64,000 nucleotides of DNA from Oceanospirillum sp047518265 (GTDB taxonomy: Bacteria; Pseudomonadota; Gammaproteobacteria; Pseudomonadales; Halomonadaceae). Every line of letters begins with the position of its first letter. The stretch's first letter is position 1. Shown one piece after another: positions 55,820 through 64,000 of this stretch. The stretch covers positions 62,001 to 126,000 of the forward strand of contig JAKZRG010000003.1 of the NCBI GenBank assembly GCA_047518265.1, in the 5' to 3' direction. The translations under genes and the position numbers were made by a program. The notes beneath the pieces were generated by a model. The model did no database searches and was not told where the DNA came from. It was given only the letters and a program-made list of their open reading frames with translations.

Positions 55820-57214
55820 ATGGCGGTTTATAATTACGATGTAGTGGTGATAGGAACGGGGCCCGCAGGTGAAGGCGCTGCAATGAATGCTGCAAAACAC
55901 GGTAAACGTGTAGCAGCCATTGAGATGCAAAGCTCTGTAGGCGGTAACTGTACACACAAAGGAACAATCCCATCTAAAGCACTGCGTCACGCAGTGAAAC
56001 AGATCATTCAGTTCAATACGAACCGCATGTTCCGTGATATCGGTGAGCCTCGCTGGTTCTCCTTCCCAAAAGTGTTAGAGCGCTCCCAGCGCGTAATTGA
56101 ACGTCAGGTTCAACTGCGTACTAATTTTTATGCGCGTAACCGTGTGGATGTTTATTTCGGTAAGGCTCAGTTTATCGATTCCCATACCGTAATGGTGCGT
56201 GACGGTCATAATGCAACGGAAGAGATAAGAGCTCAAAAAATCGTTATCGCAACAGGCTCTCGTCCATACCTTCCGGCGGATATTAATTTCCGTCACCCAC
56301 GTATCTATTGTAGCGATACGGTATTGACCTTGGGTCATACACCGCGTCGTTTGATTATCTACGGCGCAGGGGTTATTGGTTGTGAATACGCGTCTATCTT
56401 TAGTGGCCTTGGCGTTAAAGTTGACCTGATCGATAACCGGGATCGTTTATTATCCTTCTTGGATGATGAGATCTCTGATGCCCTTAGTTACCATCTGCGT
56501 AATAATGGCGTCTTGATACGGCATAATGAAGAGTACGAGAAAGTTGAAGCCGATGAGCAGGGTGTCACGTTACACCTGCAGTCTGGTAAGAAACTGCGTG
56601 CCGATGCTTTCTTATGGTGTAATGGTCGTTCTGGTAATACCAATGATCTTGGTTTGGATCTTGTGGGTCTTGAGCCTAATGGCCGTGGTCAGCTGGAAGT
56701 GGATCAACACTATCGTACTGCTGTTGAGCATGTCTATGCCGTAGGTGATGTCATCGGTTGGCCAAGTCTTGCCAGTGCCGCCTATGACCAAGGCCGTTCC
56801 GCTGCAGCGGATATTATGGATGATGATGAATTCCGGTTTGTAAATGAAGTACCAACCGGTATTTACACCATTCCTGAGATTAGCTCTATTGGTCAAACAG
56901 AGCGTGAACTGACACTGGCGAAAGTACCTTATGAAGTAGGCCAAGCCTTCTTTAAAGATACCGCAAGGGCGCAGATCACTGGCGAAACTCAGGGTATGCT
57001 GAAGATTTTGTTCCATCGTGAAACGCTGGAGCTACTGGGTATTCACTGTTTTGGTGACCAATCTTCAGAGATTGTGCACATTGGCCAGGCGATCATGAAT
57101 CAGCCCGGTGAAAACAATACTATTCGTTATTTCCTAAATAACACCTTTAACTACCCAACTATGGCAGAAGCCTATCGGGTAGCGGCACTGAATGGCCTAA
57201 ACCGTATTTTCTAA
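55820..57214 (+). CDS. sthA: Soluble pyridine nucleotide transhydrogenase
   Basis: FAD enzyme that moves hydride between NADPH and NAD+. 464 residues of the flavin-disulfide-reductase family. The redox-disulfide region reads GGNCTHKGTIPSKALRH: the second cysteine is replaced by threonine, as is normal for SthA and different from lipoamide dehydrogenase. The FAD motif VVIGTGPAGEGAAM and the NAD motif IYGAGVIGCEYASIFSGLG are present. A 292-bp gap with only a weak 8-bp hairpin (55671-55696) separates it from nqrM, so it may have its own promoter. Confidence 0.96.
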   Translation: MAVYNYDVVVIGTGPAGEGAAMNAAKHGKRVAAIEMQSSVGGNCTHKGTIPSKALRHAVKQIIQFNTNRMFRDIGEPRWFSFPKVLERSQRVIERQVQLRTNFYARNRVDVYFGKAQFIDSHTVMVRDGHNATEEIRAQKIVIATGSRPYLPADINFRHPRIYCSDTVLTLGHTPRRLIIYGAGVIGCEYASIFSGLGVKVDLIDNRDRLLSFLDDEISDALSYHLRNNGVLIRHNEEYEKVEADEQGVTLHLQSGKKLRADAFLWCNGRSGNTNDLGLDLVGLEPNGRGQLEVDQHYRTAVEHVYAVGDVIGWPSLASAAYDQGRSAAADIMDDDEFRFVNEVPTGIYTIPEISSIGQTERELTLAKVPYEVGQAFFKDTARAQITGETQGMLKILFHRETLELLGIHCFGDQSSEIVHIGQAIMNQPGENNTIRYFLNNTFNYPTMAEAYRVAALNGLNRIF

Positions 57215-57238
57215 ACGGATGAGTCATCATTGCTAATA

Positions 57239-57266
57239 TTTCAGGGTTAGCCTGCTAACCCTGAAA
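57239..57266 (+). terminator. Perfect hairpin after sthA, probable terminator
   Basis: TTTCAGGGTTAG and CTAACCCTGAAA form a perfect 12-bp stem with a CCTG loop, 25 bases after the sthA stop. The following bases are only partly T-rich, so termination efficiency is uncertain. Confidence 0.7.
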
Positions 57267-57445
57267 GTCCTACCTCTACTCTTTTCTTATGCCTACACTT
57301 ATAGTAATCCCGATGAGTTATAAACTCCGTAGCTTTAGATACATGGAGATTGGCTGAGCCCCTGCTTTTCAGTCATTTAAGTGTTATTGGGAAGGGGATT
57401 ATCAGATTAAACGATATTTTGCTTGCAGAGTGTGGGAGGTTTTCC

Positions 57446-57535
57446 ATGTCCTTTTTCATGTTATTTATAAATAGTCTGTTGTTTCTGGTTTTTAGTACTG
57501 CATTGATAACCCTCGCTTTATCGTTTGCGAGTTAG
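57446..57535 (+). CDS. Possible 29-residue single-helix membrane peptide
   Basis: A short frame that begins with ATG behind an excellent RBS (GGGAGG, 57434-57439, six bases of spacing) and encodes an almost entirely hydrophobic peptide (MSFFMLFINSLLFLVF, then STALITLALSFAS). This is a single membrane helix with no basic tail. A longer in-frame version from a TTG at 57350 has no RBS and unrelated composition. No known small-protein family was recognised. It stands alone between the sthA terminator and the lipoprotein gene. Confidence 0.45.
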   Translation: MSFFMLFINSLLFLVFSTALITLALSFAS

Positions 57536-57590
57536 GTTAAACTAAGTTGTTATTACAAATATCGAAACGTTTTGGCTAAAGGAGACCAAA

Positions 57591-58454
57591 ATGCTTAACA
57601 CGTTAACATCTCGCCTAAGTTGTTTTTTCTTGGCAATGTTGTTTTTATCGGGCTGTGCCAATCTTAAAACCGCAGCTGAAAGCGCACTTTCAGCGCCAGA
57701 AGTTATATCCGATGAGATCAGAATCGATAAAATTGATTTCCAACATATCTATTTTATTGCTGATCTAGAGCTGAAAAACTCTAATGTTATCCCGCTAAAA
57801 CTGATGGAATTTGATTACGAAGTATTTGTTGAGCAGGCGAAGTTTCTGACCGGTCATAGCGATGCTATTGACTTAAAAGCCAATTCAACGGGTAAGGTGC
57901 AGTTACCCTTTAAGGTGCGTTTGGATCAGATTTTTGACCTAGTGCCTGAGCTGCTGGAAAGAGATGAACTAAATTATCAATTTGTTGCGGATGTAAAGCT
58001 CGAAGGCCCTTTAGGCATGACTTGGAGAAAAAAAATTCGTACCTCCGCAGTGGTTCCAACGCCTAAAATCCCAGAGATAAAACTGCCTTCTGTTAGTGTG
58101 GAGCAGATGGATTTTTATGGTTTCCGTTTGACTATTACCCTACCCGTTGAAAATAAGAACAAATTTGCTATCAATCTAAATAGCTTAAATGGAGCCTTGG
58201 TGATCAATGGTCTTAAACCCTTCCAAATAGGTTCTGATCAATCTACTCGGTTACCGGGAAAGTCTGAAACAACCATCGATATTCCTGTTGAGTTATCTTG
58301 GGATAAAGCCAGCAGAGCCTTGTTGCCTTTGATTCAATCCGGCGAGATACCTGAATTTAAATTGGAAGGTAATTGGGAATTAAAACCAGAACTACCGGGT
58401 TTCGAGGTTCAGGAAGAGGCTCTTAAATACGGCGGTAAAGAAGGGATGATTTAA
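57591..58454 (+). CDS. LEA type 2 / WHy-domain lipoprotein
   Basis: 287 residues with a lipoprotein signal (lipobox LFLSGC). Two WHy/LEA-2-like beta domains follow, each with the pattern of a hydrophobic strand pair and an N-x-N/K asparagine turn (DLELKNSNVIPLKLMEFDYE; TLPVENKNKFAINLNSLNG). LEA-2 proteins are linked to desiccation and stress tolerance in other organisms, but the bacterial lipoprotein form has no settled function. AGGAGA precedes the start. A bidirectional terminator follows. Confidence 0.82.
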   Translation: MLNTLTSRLSCFFLAMLFLSGCANLKTAAESALSAPEVISDEIRIDKIDFQHIYFIADLELKNSNVIPLKLMEFDYEVFVEQAKFLTGHSDAIDLKANSTGKVQLPFKVRLDQIFDLVPELLERDELNYQFVADVKLEGPLGMTWRKKIRTSAVVPTPKIPEIKLPSVSVEQMDFYGFRLTITLPVENKNKFAINLNSLNGALVINGLKPFQIGSDQSTRLPGKSETTIDIPVELSWDKASRALLPLIQSGEIPEFKLEGNWELKPELPGFEVQEEALKYGGKEGMI

Positions 58455-58488
58455 GCTCTAAAAGCTTATGAGTGATACATATGACTAG

Positions 58489-58524
58489 AAAAATGGCTCC
58501 ATCTGAATAGGTGGCGCCATTTTT
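58489..58524. terminator. Bidirectional terminator between LEA-type and YkoF-like genes
   Basis: AAAAATGGCTCC and GGCGCCATTTTT form a 12-bp stem (one mismatch) around a 12-base loop. The A-run and T-run flanks let it work for both converging genes. Confidence 0.88.
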
Positions 58525-58535
58525 ACTGAACTATT

Positions 58536-58787
58536 TTACAGTTCTCGCACATCACCATGAATGAATTTAGTGACAAATACTGCCTGGCCATAGGTTTCAT
58601 AAGATCGTTTTAATTCAATCTTAATTGCGTCCATTACCACATCATAATCACCAAATAGTTGAGTGCTGGTGGCTGATGTAATCACCTCTAATTCTGGGTA
58701 TTGATTAAAAGCGGCAATAACTGCTTTTATCGATGGTTTAAAATCATCAGCTAAAGGATACATGCTGATCTCTACGCTGAGTTTCAT
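58536..58787 (-). CDS. YkoF/MTH1187-like thiamine-binding-type small protein
   Basis: 83 residues in a ferredoxin-like beta-alpha-beta pattern. It starts MKLSVEISMYPLADDFKPSI, with STQLFGDYDVVMDAI in the middle and AVFVTKFIHGD at the end. This resembles the YkoF / MTH1187 family, some members of which bind thiamine or hydroxymethylpyrimidine. Ligand not proven. It lies 65 bases downstream of aguB on the same strand. Confidence 0.68.
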   Translation of the reverse strand: MKLSVEISMYPLADDFKPSIKAVIAAFNQYPELEVITSATSTQLFGDYDVVMDAIKIELKRSYETYGQAVFVTKFIHGDVREL

Positions 58788-58852
58788 AATAAAGCCCCCG
58801 TGATAAGTTAGTTGAATGCCTAAGGTGCCAGATACGCCGTATTTGTAGTGCC

Positions 58853-59821
58853 CTAAGGTGTTAGGTGACGCTTGGTTAAATCTCCATAGGCATCGATACG
58901 ACGGTCTCTGAAATAGGGCCAGATACGGCGGGTATCTTCAGTGCGTTGCTTATCAATCGTAGTCACAAGTACGCAAGCCTCTTCACCAGCATGCTGTAGA
59001 AACTCACCCTGTGGCCCTGCAATAAAGCTGCCGCCCCAGAACTGTATGCCTTCACTTTGGCCGCTTGGGTCGGTTTCATGGCCCACACGATTGGCAACCA
59101 ATACCGGTAAACCGTTTGCAACGGCATGAGCTCGTTGAATAATGGTCCAAGCATCCAGTTGACGGGATTGCTCATCGGCATCATCCCGTGGGTCCCAACC
59201 GATGGCGGTAGGGTAGAGCAGCATTTCTGCACCGGCCATGGCCATTAGACGGGCCGCTTCTGGATACCATTGATCCCAACACACCAGAACGCCTAATTTA
59301 CCCACACTAGTATCGATAGGACTAAAGCCCGGACGACCGTCATTAAAGGTGGCATCACCCGGAGTGAAATAGAACTTTTCATAAAAGCCCGGATCATCAG
59401 GGATATGCATCTTACGGTAGTAACCGGCCAGTGTTCCGTCTTTTTCAAAGACGACAGCGGTATTGTGATAAAGACCGGGGGCTCGCTTTTCAAAAATAGA
59501 GCCCACAATGACCATGTTTAACTCACAAGCCAGAGAGGATAGCTTCTGGCTGGTAGGGCCATCTAAGGGTTCAGCCAGATCAAATAGATCTGTGTCTTCG
59601 GTTTGGCAAAAATATTGACTGGCATGAAGTTCTTGCAGAAGAGCCAGCTCACAACCCTGTGCGGCGAGTTCTCGTAGGCCTTGCTCACTGATGGATAGGC
59701 TTTTCTCCTTATCATTAAAGGCGTGTTGTTGTACTAAGCCAACCTTTAGCTGTGAGCTTTTATTCGAAGTGGCCTTGCCCATTGTATTTGTTGCACTGTT
59801 TTTTGTGCTGGATTGACTCAT
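58853..59821 (-). CDS. aguB: N-carbamoylputrescine amidase
   Basis: Nitrilase-superfamily enzyme that hydrolyses N-carbamoylputrescine to putrescine, CO2 and ammonia. The catalytic triad is visible: E64 (LLQELHAS), K137 (YYRKMHIPDD) and C181 (VLVCWDQWYPE). 322 residues; the first 24 are a Ser/Thr/Asn/Lys-rich extension before the usual start at LKVGLVQQ. The start codon overlaps the aguA stop by four bases, so the two are coupled. Confidence 0.96.
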   Translation of the reverse strand: MSQSSTKNSATNTMGKATSNKSSQLKVGLVQQHAFNDKEKSLSISEQGLRELAAQGCELALLQELHASQYFCQTEDTDLFDLAEPLDGPTSQKLSSLACELNMVIVGSIFEKRAPGLYHNTAVVFEKDGTLAGYYRKMHIPDDPGFYEKFYFTPGDATFNDGRPGFSPIDTSVGKLGVLVCWDQWYPEAARLMAMAGAEMLLYPTAIGWDPRDDADEQSRQLDAWTIIQRAHAVANGLPVLVANRVGHETDPSGQSEGIQFWGGSFIAGPQGEFLQHAGEEACVLVTTIDKQRTEDTRRIWPYFRDRRIDAYGDLTKRHLTP

Positions 59822-60915
59822 GCTAATACTCCTTCTGGTAGCTGCATGGTTAAGCAGTGCAGGCTTCCGTACTGTTCAACAATAGGGCGGCAATTAATGG
59901 CGATGATCTCATGATCGGGAAAGGCAATTTTCATTTGGCCAATGGCCTGTTTGTCTTTTTCTTGATCACCGTAAATAGGCAGTAATACCGCATCATTAAT
60001 AATCAAAAAGTTAGCATAGGTTGACGGTAAGCGATCACCCTCTTCGCTGTAGCAGGCTTGAGCCATAGGTAAAGGCACTAACTTGTAAGCATTGCCTTGA
60101 TAATCCACAAAGGTTTTTAACTGCTCTTCCATCGCTTGGAGTGCTGGGTAATGCTCGTCTTCAGGATCATCGCATCGAACATAGGCGATAGTATGGGCAT
60201 CACATAGGCGCGCTAGGGTATCCACATGGCTATCCGTATCATCACCGGCAAGATAACCGTGATCCAACCATAGAATGCGTTTTAGGCCAAACTTCTCGGT
60301 TAACAGATCTTCGATCTGTGTTTTGTCTAAGTCAGGGTTGCGAGTGGGGGCTAGTAGACATTCACTGGTCGTGAGTAGAGTACCAAAACCATCGGATTCG
60401 ATACTGCCGCCTTCCAAGACTAAGTCTACGGTTTCTATACTGCTGGCAAAGGCGTTTTGTTGTGCCAGATTATCATTAATCTGAGTGTCCAGATTAGCGT
60501 CAAACTTATTGCCCCAGCCATTAAAGGTAAAATTCAGCAGGTGTGTTTTATCCGGTTTATCTTCCGCCGCAATGTCTAGAGCAATGTCTAGAGCGTTCTC
60601 TAAGACAGTGATAGGTCCATGATCTCGTGCCCAGGTATCATTCGTGGGTAGGACATAAATCCGCAGCTGATGGGATAAATTCTTGTTGTTAAAATAAGCT
60701 AGAATTTCTTCCTTTTTAGCGGCATTATCGACGCTGATAAGTACTTTTTCTCGACGGGAAATGGCTTCTGTAATCTCTAGAAAAACGGGCTCAACCTGAG
60801 TCAGAAAAGGAGCCCAATCACTGTCCGCATGGGGCCACGTTAGCATAACACCGCTTTGTTTCGCCCATTCCGGCAATAGAGTGTATTGATTCTGTTTAGT
60901 TGTTAATGAGCTCAT
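59818..60915 (-). CDS. aguA: Agmatine deiminase
   Basis: Converts agmatine to N-carbamoylputrescine and ammonia, the first step of the arginine decarboxylase route to putrescine. 365 residues of the guanidino-modifying enzyme fold. Seen: MLTWPHADSDW, NDTWARDHGPI, LEGGSIESDG, the histidine in DDTDSHVDTLARL and the catalytic cysteine C354 in GSLHCLTMQLP near the C-terminus. RBS is weak. A perfect 16-bp palindrome covers the start codon. Confidence 0.97.
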   Translation of the reverse strand: MSSLTTKQNQYTLLPEWAKQSGVMLTWPHADSDWAPFLTQVEPVFLEITEAISRREKVLISVDNAAKKEEILAYFNNKNLSHQLRIYVLPTNDTWARDHGPITVLENALDIALDIAAEDKPDKTHLLNFTFNGWGNKFDANLDTQINDNLAQQNAFASSIETVDLVLEGGSIESDGFGTLLTTSECLLAPTRNPDLDKTQIEDLLTEKFGLKRILWLDHGYLAGDDTDSHVDTLARLCDAHTIAYVRCDDPEDEHYPALQAMEEQLKTFVDYQGNAYKLVPLPMAQACYSEEGDRLPSTYANFLIINDAVLLPIYGDQEKDKQAIGQMKIAFPDHEIIAINCRPIVEQYGSLHCLTMQLPEGVLA

Positions 60916-60918
60916 TAA
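60903..60918. promoter_or_regulatory. 16-bp palindrome over the aguA start codon
   Basis: TTAATGAGCTCATTAA is a perfect palindrome that includes the aguA ATG (60913-60915, - strand). A repressor bound here would block transcription or early elongation of aguAB. About one such palindrome is expected by chance in 64 kb, so support comes mainly from its position. Confidence 0.3.
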
Positions 60919-61216
60919 TGCTATTACCTAAACCTAGTGATTGATTGTCTTAATTAGAAGCATTGGCTTTGCAACCTATGTTGATTTTTACAGTCTCATA
61001 GATAGCTTTAAAGCGGTGATAGATCCAAGGGTGGGTTTAGCCGAATGGGCTTTATAGGCCTGTCTTGGAAAACGCACTCTAGCAGAGAAATTCTCTTTGT
61101 CCAGAGGTGAGAGCCGTTTCAAAGTCGAGCTTGTTACTGACTACAGAATAGTGGGGCTTTGCCGTATGATGTGCGGCTTAACCTGTGATGGGTAATTAAT
61201 TATTGAGTCGGACACG
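60919..61216. other. Divergent intergenic region aguA / lolC
   Basis: Nearly 300 bases with no credible gene. It must hold promoters for aguAB and for lolCD. A TATGAT at 61165-61170 may be the lolC -10, but no good -35 accompanies it. Confidence 0.4.
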
Positions 61217-62458
61217 ATGTTAGACAAAATCCCCTTTTTGATCGGCCTGCGTTACACCCGTGCTAAGCGCCGTAATCACTTTATCTCGTTTATTTCATTA
61301 ACCTCCATGATTGGCCTAACCCTTGGGGTTGCGGTGTTGATTTTGGTGCTTTCGGTAATGAATGGTTTTGACCGTGAGTTACGTCAACGTATTTTAGGCA
61401 TGGTGCCCCATGCCACTATCCATTCCCAAGCCAGTTTTCAGGATTGGCCTGAGGTGGCTAAAGAGCTGGAGAAGGATGAGCGGATTATAGCGGCAGTGCC
61501 CTATGCCAAAGCTCAGGGAATGTTTACCTCCAGAGGTAATGTTCGAGGTGCTTTAATCAATGGTGTTTTACCGGATCAGGAAGCCAGAGTATCCATTATT
61601 GATCAGCATATGAAGCTGGGCAGTCTGGACGATCTGGAACCCGGTAAATACGGTATTATTTTGGGCGATCTGTTAGCACGGTTTCTAGGGGTGACGGTTG
61701 GAGATAAAGTGACCTTGATGATTCCAGAAGCTTCCATTACACCTGCTGGTGTTTTCCCTCGTATGAAACGTTTTACCGTTGTCGGTACATTCAGTGTGGG
61801 TGCCGATCTGGACGGAAATCTGGCGGTGGCTCACCTGAAAGATATGCAAACCCTGATGCGTTTGGGCTCGGATATCCATGGTTTACGTTTACAGCTTACC
61901 GATCTGTTTGATGCCCCTGTGGTGGTTTGGCAACAGCTCAGGGATATGCCAAGCCATATGCGTGGCAGTGATTGGACACGAACGCACGGTAACCTATTCC
62001 AAGCTATTCAGATGGAAAAACGCATGATCGGCTTGTTACTGATGATTGTGATCGCAGTGGCCGCTTTTAATATTGTCTCGACTCTGGTCATGGTGGTAAC
62101 GGATAAACAAGGGGATATTGCTATTTTACGTACACTAGGAGCAACACCGGGTACGATTATGGCAATCTTTATGGTGCAAGGGATCGTTATTGGTGTGACG
62201 GGCACACTGATAGGTACTGGTTTAGGCATTTTGGCAGCGCTTAATGTCAGTGATTTTGTTGCTTGGGTCGAACAGCTATTGGGTATCCAGTTTTTGGATA
62301 GTAATGTGTACTTTATTAGCTATTTGCCATCGGAATTGCGTTGGGATGATGTTTGGGTGATTGCCGGTTCTGCTTTGGTAATGAGCTTTTTATCCACTCT
62401 ATATCCTGCGTGGCGAGCCTCAAAGATTCAGCCTGCGGATGCATTGCGTTATGAGTAA
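61217..62458 (+). CDS. lolC: Lipoprotein-releasing ABC transporter permease (LolC/LolE family)
   Basis: Inner-membrane permease that extracts outer-membrane lipoproteins for LolA. 413 residues: helix near 25-47, a large periplasmic domain (about 48-265), then three helices (about 270-300, 315-345 and 378-400). The N-terminal FLIGLRYTRAKRRNHFISFIS is the family signature. The lolD start overlaps its stop. No lolE follows lolD, so this may be the only permease at the locus. Confidence 0.95.
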   Translation: MLDKIPFLIGLRYTRAKRRNHFISFISLTSMIGLTLGVAVLILVLSVMNGFDRELRQRILGMVPHATIHSQASFQDWPEVAKELEKDERIIAAVPYAKAQGMFTSRGNVRGALINGVLPDQEARVSIIDQHMKLGSLDDLEPGKYGIILGDLLARFLGVTVGDKVTLMIPEASITPAGVFPRMKRFTVVGTFSVGADLDGNLAVAHLKDMQTLMRLGSDIHGLRLQLTDLFDAPVVVWQQLRDMPSHMRGSDWTRTHGNLFQAIQMEKRMIGLLLMIVIAVAAFNIVSTLVMVVTDKQGDIAILRTLGATPGTIMAIFMVQGIVIGVTGTLIGTGLGILAALNVSDFVAWVEQLLGIQFLDSNVYFISYLPSELRWDDVWVIAGSALVMSFLSTLYPAWRASKIQPADALRYE

Positions 62459-63218
62459 TTCTAGGCCTGTGGATACGATGGAAGCGAGTGTTATGGCAGC
62501 AAGTGATCAGAAAAGCGTGACCCTAAAGACAGGAAAGCCAGTACTAGAATGTAAAGATTTGGCTATGGTTTATAGCAATGGGCCGGAACACATTCAGGTT
62601 TTGGATAAGTTAAATTTTCAGGCCTTACAAGGTGAACGTATTGCTATCGTCGGCAGTTCAGGTTCCGGTAAAACGACGTTACTGCATCTGTTAGGGGGCT
62701 TGGATAAACCCTCTTCTGGTCAGGTGATCATTGATGGTCATAATTTGGTGGAGATGAATGATGCTCAGCTGGGGAAATTACGCAATCAATCTCTAGGCTT
62801 TGTTTATCAGTTGCATCATTTATTACCTGAGTTTACGGCATTAGAGAATGTTTTAATGCCGCTGCTGATTCGTGGCGTTAAGCGTAAAGATATTATACCT
62901 AAAGCCATGGGACTATTAGAACGAGTCGGTCTAGGGCCTCGCGTGGAACACAAACCTGCAGAGCTATCCGGTGGTGAGCGGCAGCGAGTGGCTATTGCTC
63001 GTGCTTTAGTCGGTGAACCTGCTTGTGTCTTATTGGATGAACCGACCGGTAACCTTGATCCCAATACTGCAGAATCAGTAAACCAATTGATGTTAGAAAT
63101 AGGTAGAGAACACAATACCTGCTTTATTACCGTGACTCATGATATGAGCTTGGCTCAACGTATGGATCGAGTCTTTTGTTTACAGCAAGGGCAATTAGTC
63201 GAGCAGGAGTTTGTCTGA
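62451..63218 (+). CDS. lolD: Lipoprotein-releasing ABC transporter ATP-binding protein
   Basis: ATPase of the Lol exporter. Walker A GSSGSGKTT, signature LSGGERQRVAIARAL, Walker B CVLLDEPTGNLD and the switch histidine in FITVTHD are all present. The ATG at 62451 overlaps the lolC stop and gives 255 residues. About 30 residues precede the usual LolD start near LECKDLAMVY, so ATG 62478 or 62493 are also possible. Confidence 0.96.
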   Translation: MSNSRPVDTMEASVMAASDQKSVTLKTGKPVLECKDLAMVYSNGPEHIQVLDKLNFQALQGERIAIVGSSGSGKTTLLHLLGGLDKPSSGQVIIDGHNLVEMNDAQLGKLRNQSLGFVYQLHHLLPEFTALENVLMPLLIRGVKRKDIIPKAMGLLERVGLGPRVEHKPAELSGGERQRVAIARALVGEPACVLLDEPTGNLDPNTAESVNQLMLEIGREHNTCFITVTHDMSLAQRMDRVFCLQQGQLVEQEFV

Positions 63219-63219
63219 T

Positions 63220-64000
63220 ATGTCGGCTAACAATAGATTGTCTGCTCATTTATCTGCTTACCGGTTATCAACATCTAAACGATTAACTTCCCAGTGGCCT
63301 GTATCTAACGTGCCAGTATCAAGCCTGTCAGTTAAAACACTTGGGATGCTGGGCATCTTGGCGGCAGGCTTTGTCTCAATGCCTAGCTGGTCTGATGAGC
63401 CCGTTCAGGTCGAAAATAAGGCGATAGTTGACTCAGATAAGAGCGCTTTGGATCGAACTGTTGAGGCTGATGACGTTGATGATACTTATACCGGCCCAAG
63501 TGCTCTGCGTAAGCGTTTTACGGAAGAGGTCAAGTTAGCAGAAAACCCGCTGATTTTTTTACCTTATAAGGCCAACTTCTTCCTACCCGTGAGTTATTAC
63601 AGCGGTCATAAAGCCTCAGAGCAAGCCAGAGGAACAGACTATGGCCCTACGGAGGCTCATTTTCAGATTAGTCTAAAGTTTCCCATTGATAATCAGATTT
63701 TCTTTGAAAATGATGGTTTATTCGCTACCTATACTCAGGAATCCTTTTGGCAGATCTATGAGGATTCAGCGCCCTTTCGGGAAACGATTTATGAACCTGA
63801 GCTGATCTATGGTGTAAGTACTGAATACGATATCTTCAAAGAGCTAACCCTAGAGGCCGTAACATTAGGGGTTAACCATCAATCCAATGGTCAAGGAGGG
63901 GATTTCTCACGGAGTTGGAATCGGTTTTTTGTTTCCAGTGTGTTGGCCAGTGGTGACTGGGGTGTTGAGGTGAAGCGTTGGTTTAGGATTCCAGAATCAG
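63220..64000 (+). CDS. pldA: Outer membrane phospholipase A (3' end outside window)
   Basis: The frame opens at ATG 63220, one base after the lolD stop, and runs off the right edge (260 codons visible). The N-terminus is a Ser/Thr/Leu-rich stretch, then a hydrophobic signal segment (LGMLGILAAGFVSMPSWS). The OMPLA core follows: LPYKANFFLPVSYY and NHQSNGQGGDFSRSWNR, which carries the catalytic His, Ser and Asn with the spacing of E. coli H142, S144 and N156. It hydrolyses phospholipids that reach the outer leaflet. Confidence 0.93.
   Translation, partial: MSANNRLSAHLSAYRLSTSKRLTSQWPVSNVPVSSLSVKTLGMLGILAAGFVSMPSWSDEPVQVENKAIVDSDKSALDRTVEADDVDDTYTGPSALRKRFTEEVKLAENPLIFLPYKANFFLPVSYYSGHKASEQARGTDYGPTEAHFQISLKFPIDNQIFFENDGLFATYTQESFWQIYEDSAPFRETIYEPELIYGVSTEYDIFKELTLEAVTLGVNHQSNGQGGDFSRSWNRFFVSSVLASGDWGVEVKRWFRIPES

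Noticed and set aside
55980..56000. Loss of the redox cysteine pair in the sthA product as a possible inactivation
   Set aside because: Threonine in place of the second cysteine is normal for soluble transhydrogenases of this family.
60560..60600. Short direct repeat in aguA (encoding ALDIALDI)
   Set aside because: Only about two copies of 12-15 bp; a small local duplication within a loop, with the frame kept.

Overview
The window reads as chromosome of a marine gammaproteobacterium, most likely of the Oceanospirillales/Pseudomonadales side. Nothing here names a species. The reasons are gene order (leuC-leuD-leuB-asd-fimV-truA-trpF...accD-folC-dedD-cvpA-purF-metZ, and csiV-mfd-gap-nqrABCDEF-apbE-nqrM-sthA...lolC-lolD, both as I know them from Pseudomonas-type genomes), a Na+-pumping NADH dehydrogenase, moderate GC and many c-di-GMP/chemotaxis proteins. 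No rRNA, tRNA, IS element, prophage, integron or CRISPR array was seen. Coding density is high and almost every gene looks intact. The first and last genes are cut by the window edges.

Layout. 1-1430: 3' part of a membrane PAS-PAS-GGDEF diguanylate cyclase. 1454-7006: LysR regulator divergent from leuC-leuD-leuB, then asd. 7410-21160: a long same-strand block with fimV (carrying a 54-bp tandem repeat), truA, trpF-trpB-trpA, accD, folC, SPOR protein, cvpA, purF and metZ, closed by a terminator and a 7-bp repeat array. 21332-31500: a SIMPL-domain protein and a dispersed set of cobalamin genes (cobU, cobQ, cbiB, cobD), interrupted by a DMT exporter and two tandem 7TMR-DISM/GGDEF proteins. 31618-37720, minus strand: a large orphan hybrid histidine kinase, a small basic tail-anchored protein, ppnN and a YfcL homologue. 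38188-41807: a polytopic permease behind three operator-like palindromes, and an HBM-type chemoreceptor behind a very good Pho box. 41869-46099, minus: mfd-csiV. 46344-57214: gap, nqrABCDEF, apbE, nqrM, sthA. 57446-60915: a candidate 29-aa membrane peptide, a LEA-type lipoprotein, and aguA-aguB with a YkoF-like gene on the minus strand. 61217-64000: lolC-lolD and the start of pldA.

How the genes work together. Leucine, tryptophan, lysine/threonine/methionine and purine biosynthesis sit with fatty-acid and folate genes in the left half. The right half is a coherent redox module: GAPDH makes NADH, Na+-NQR oxidises it to build a sodium gradient, ApbE attaches the FMN groups, NqrM matures the complex, and SthA balances NADPH against NADH. 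aguA-aguB convert agmatine to putrescine. lolCD and pldA are envelope functions.

No clearly new multi-gene system was found. The best leads are the Pho box in front of the HBM chemoreceptor, the twin 7TMR-DISM/GGDEF pair with one degenerate active site, the palindrome cluster upstream of the unassigned permease, the fimV minisatellite, the heptanucleotide array after metZ, and the possible small membrane peptide after sthA.
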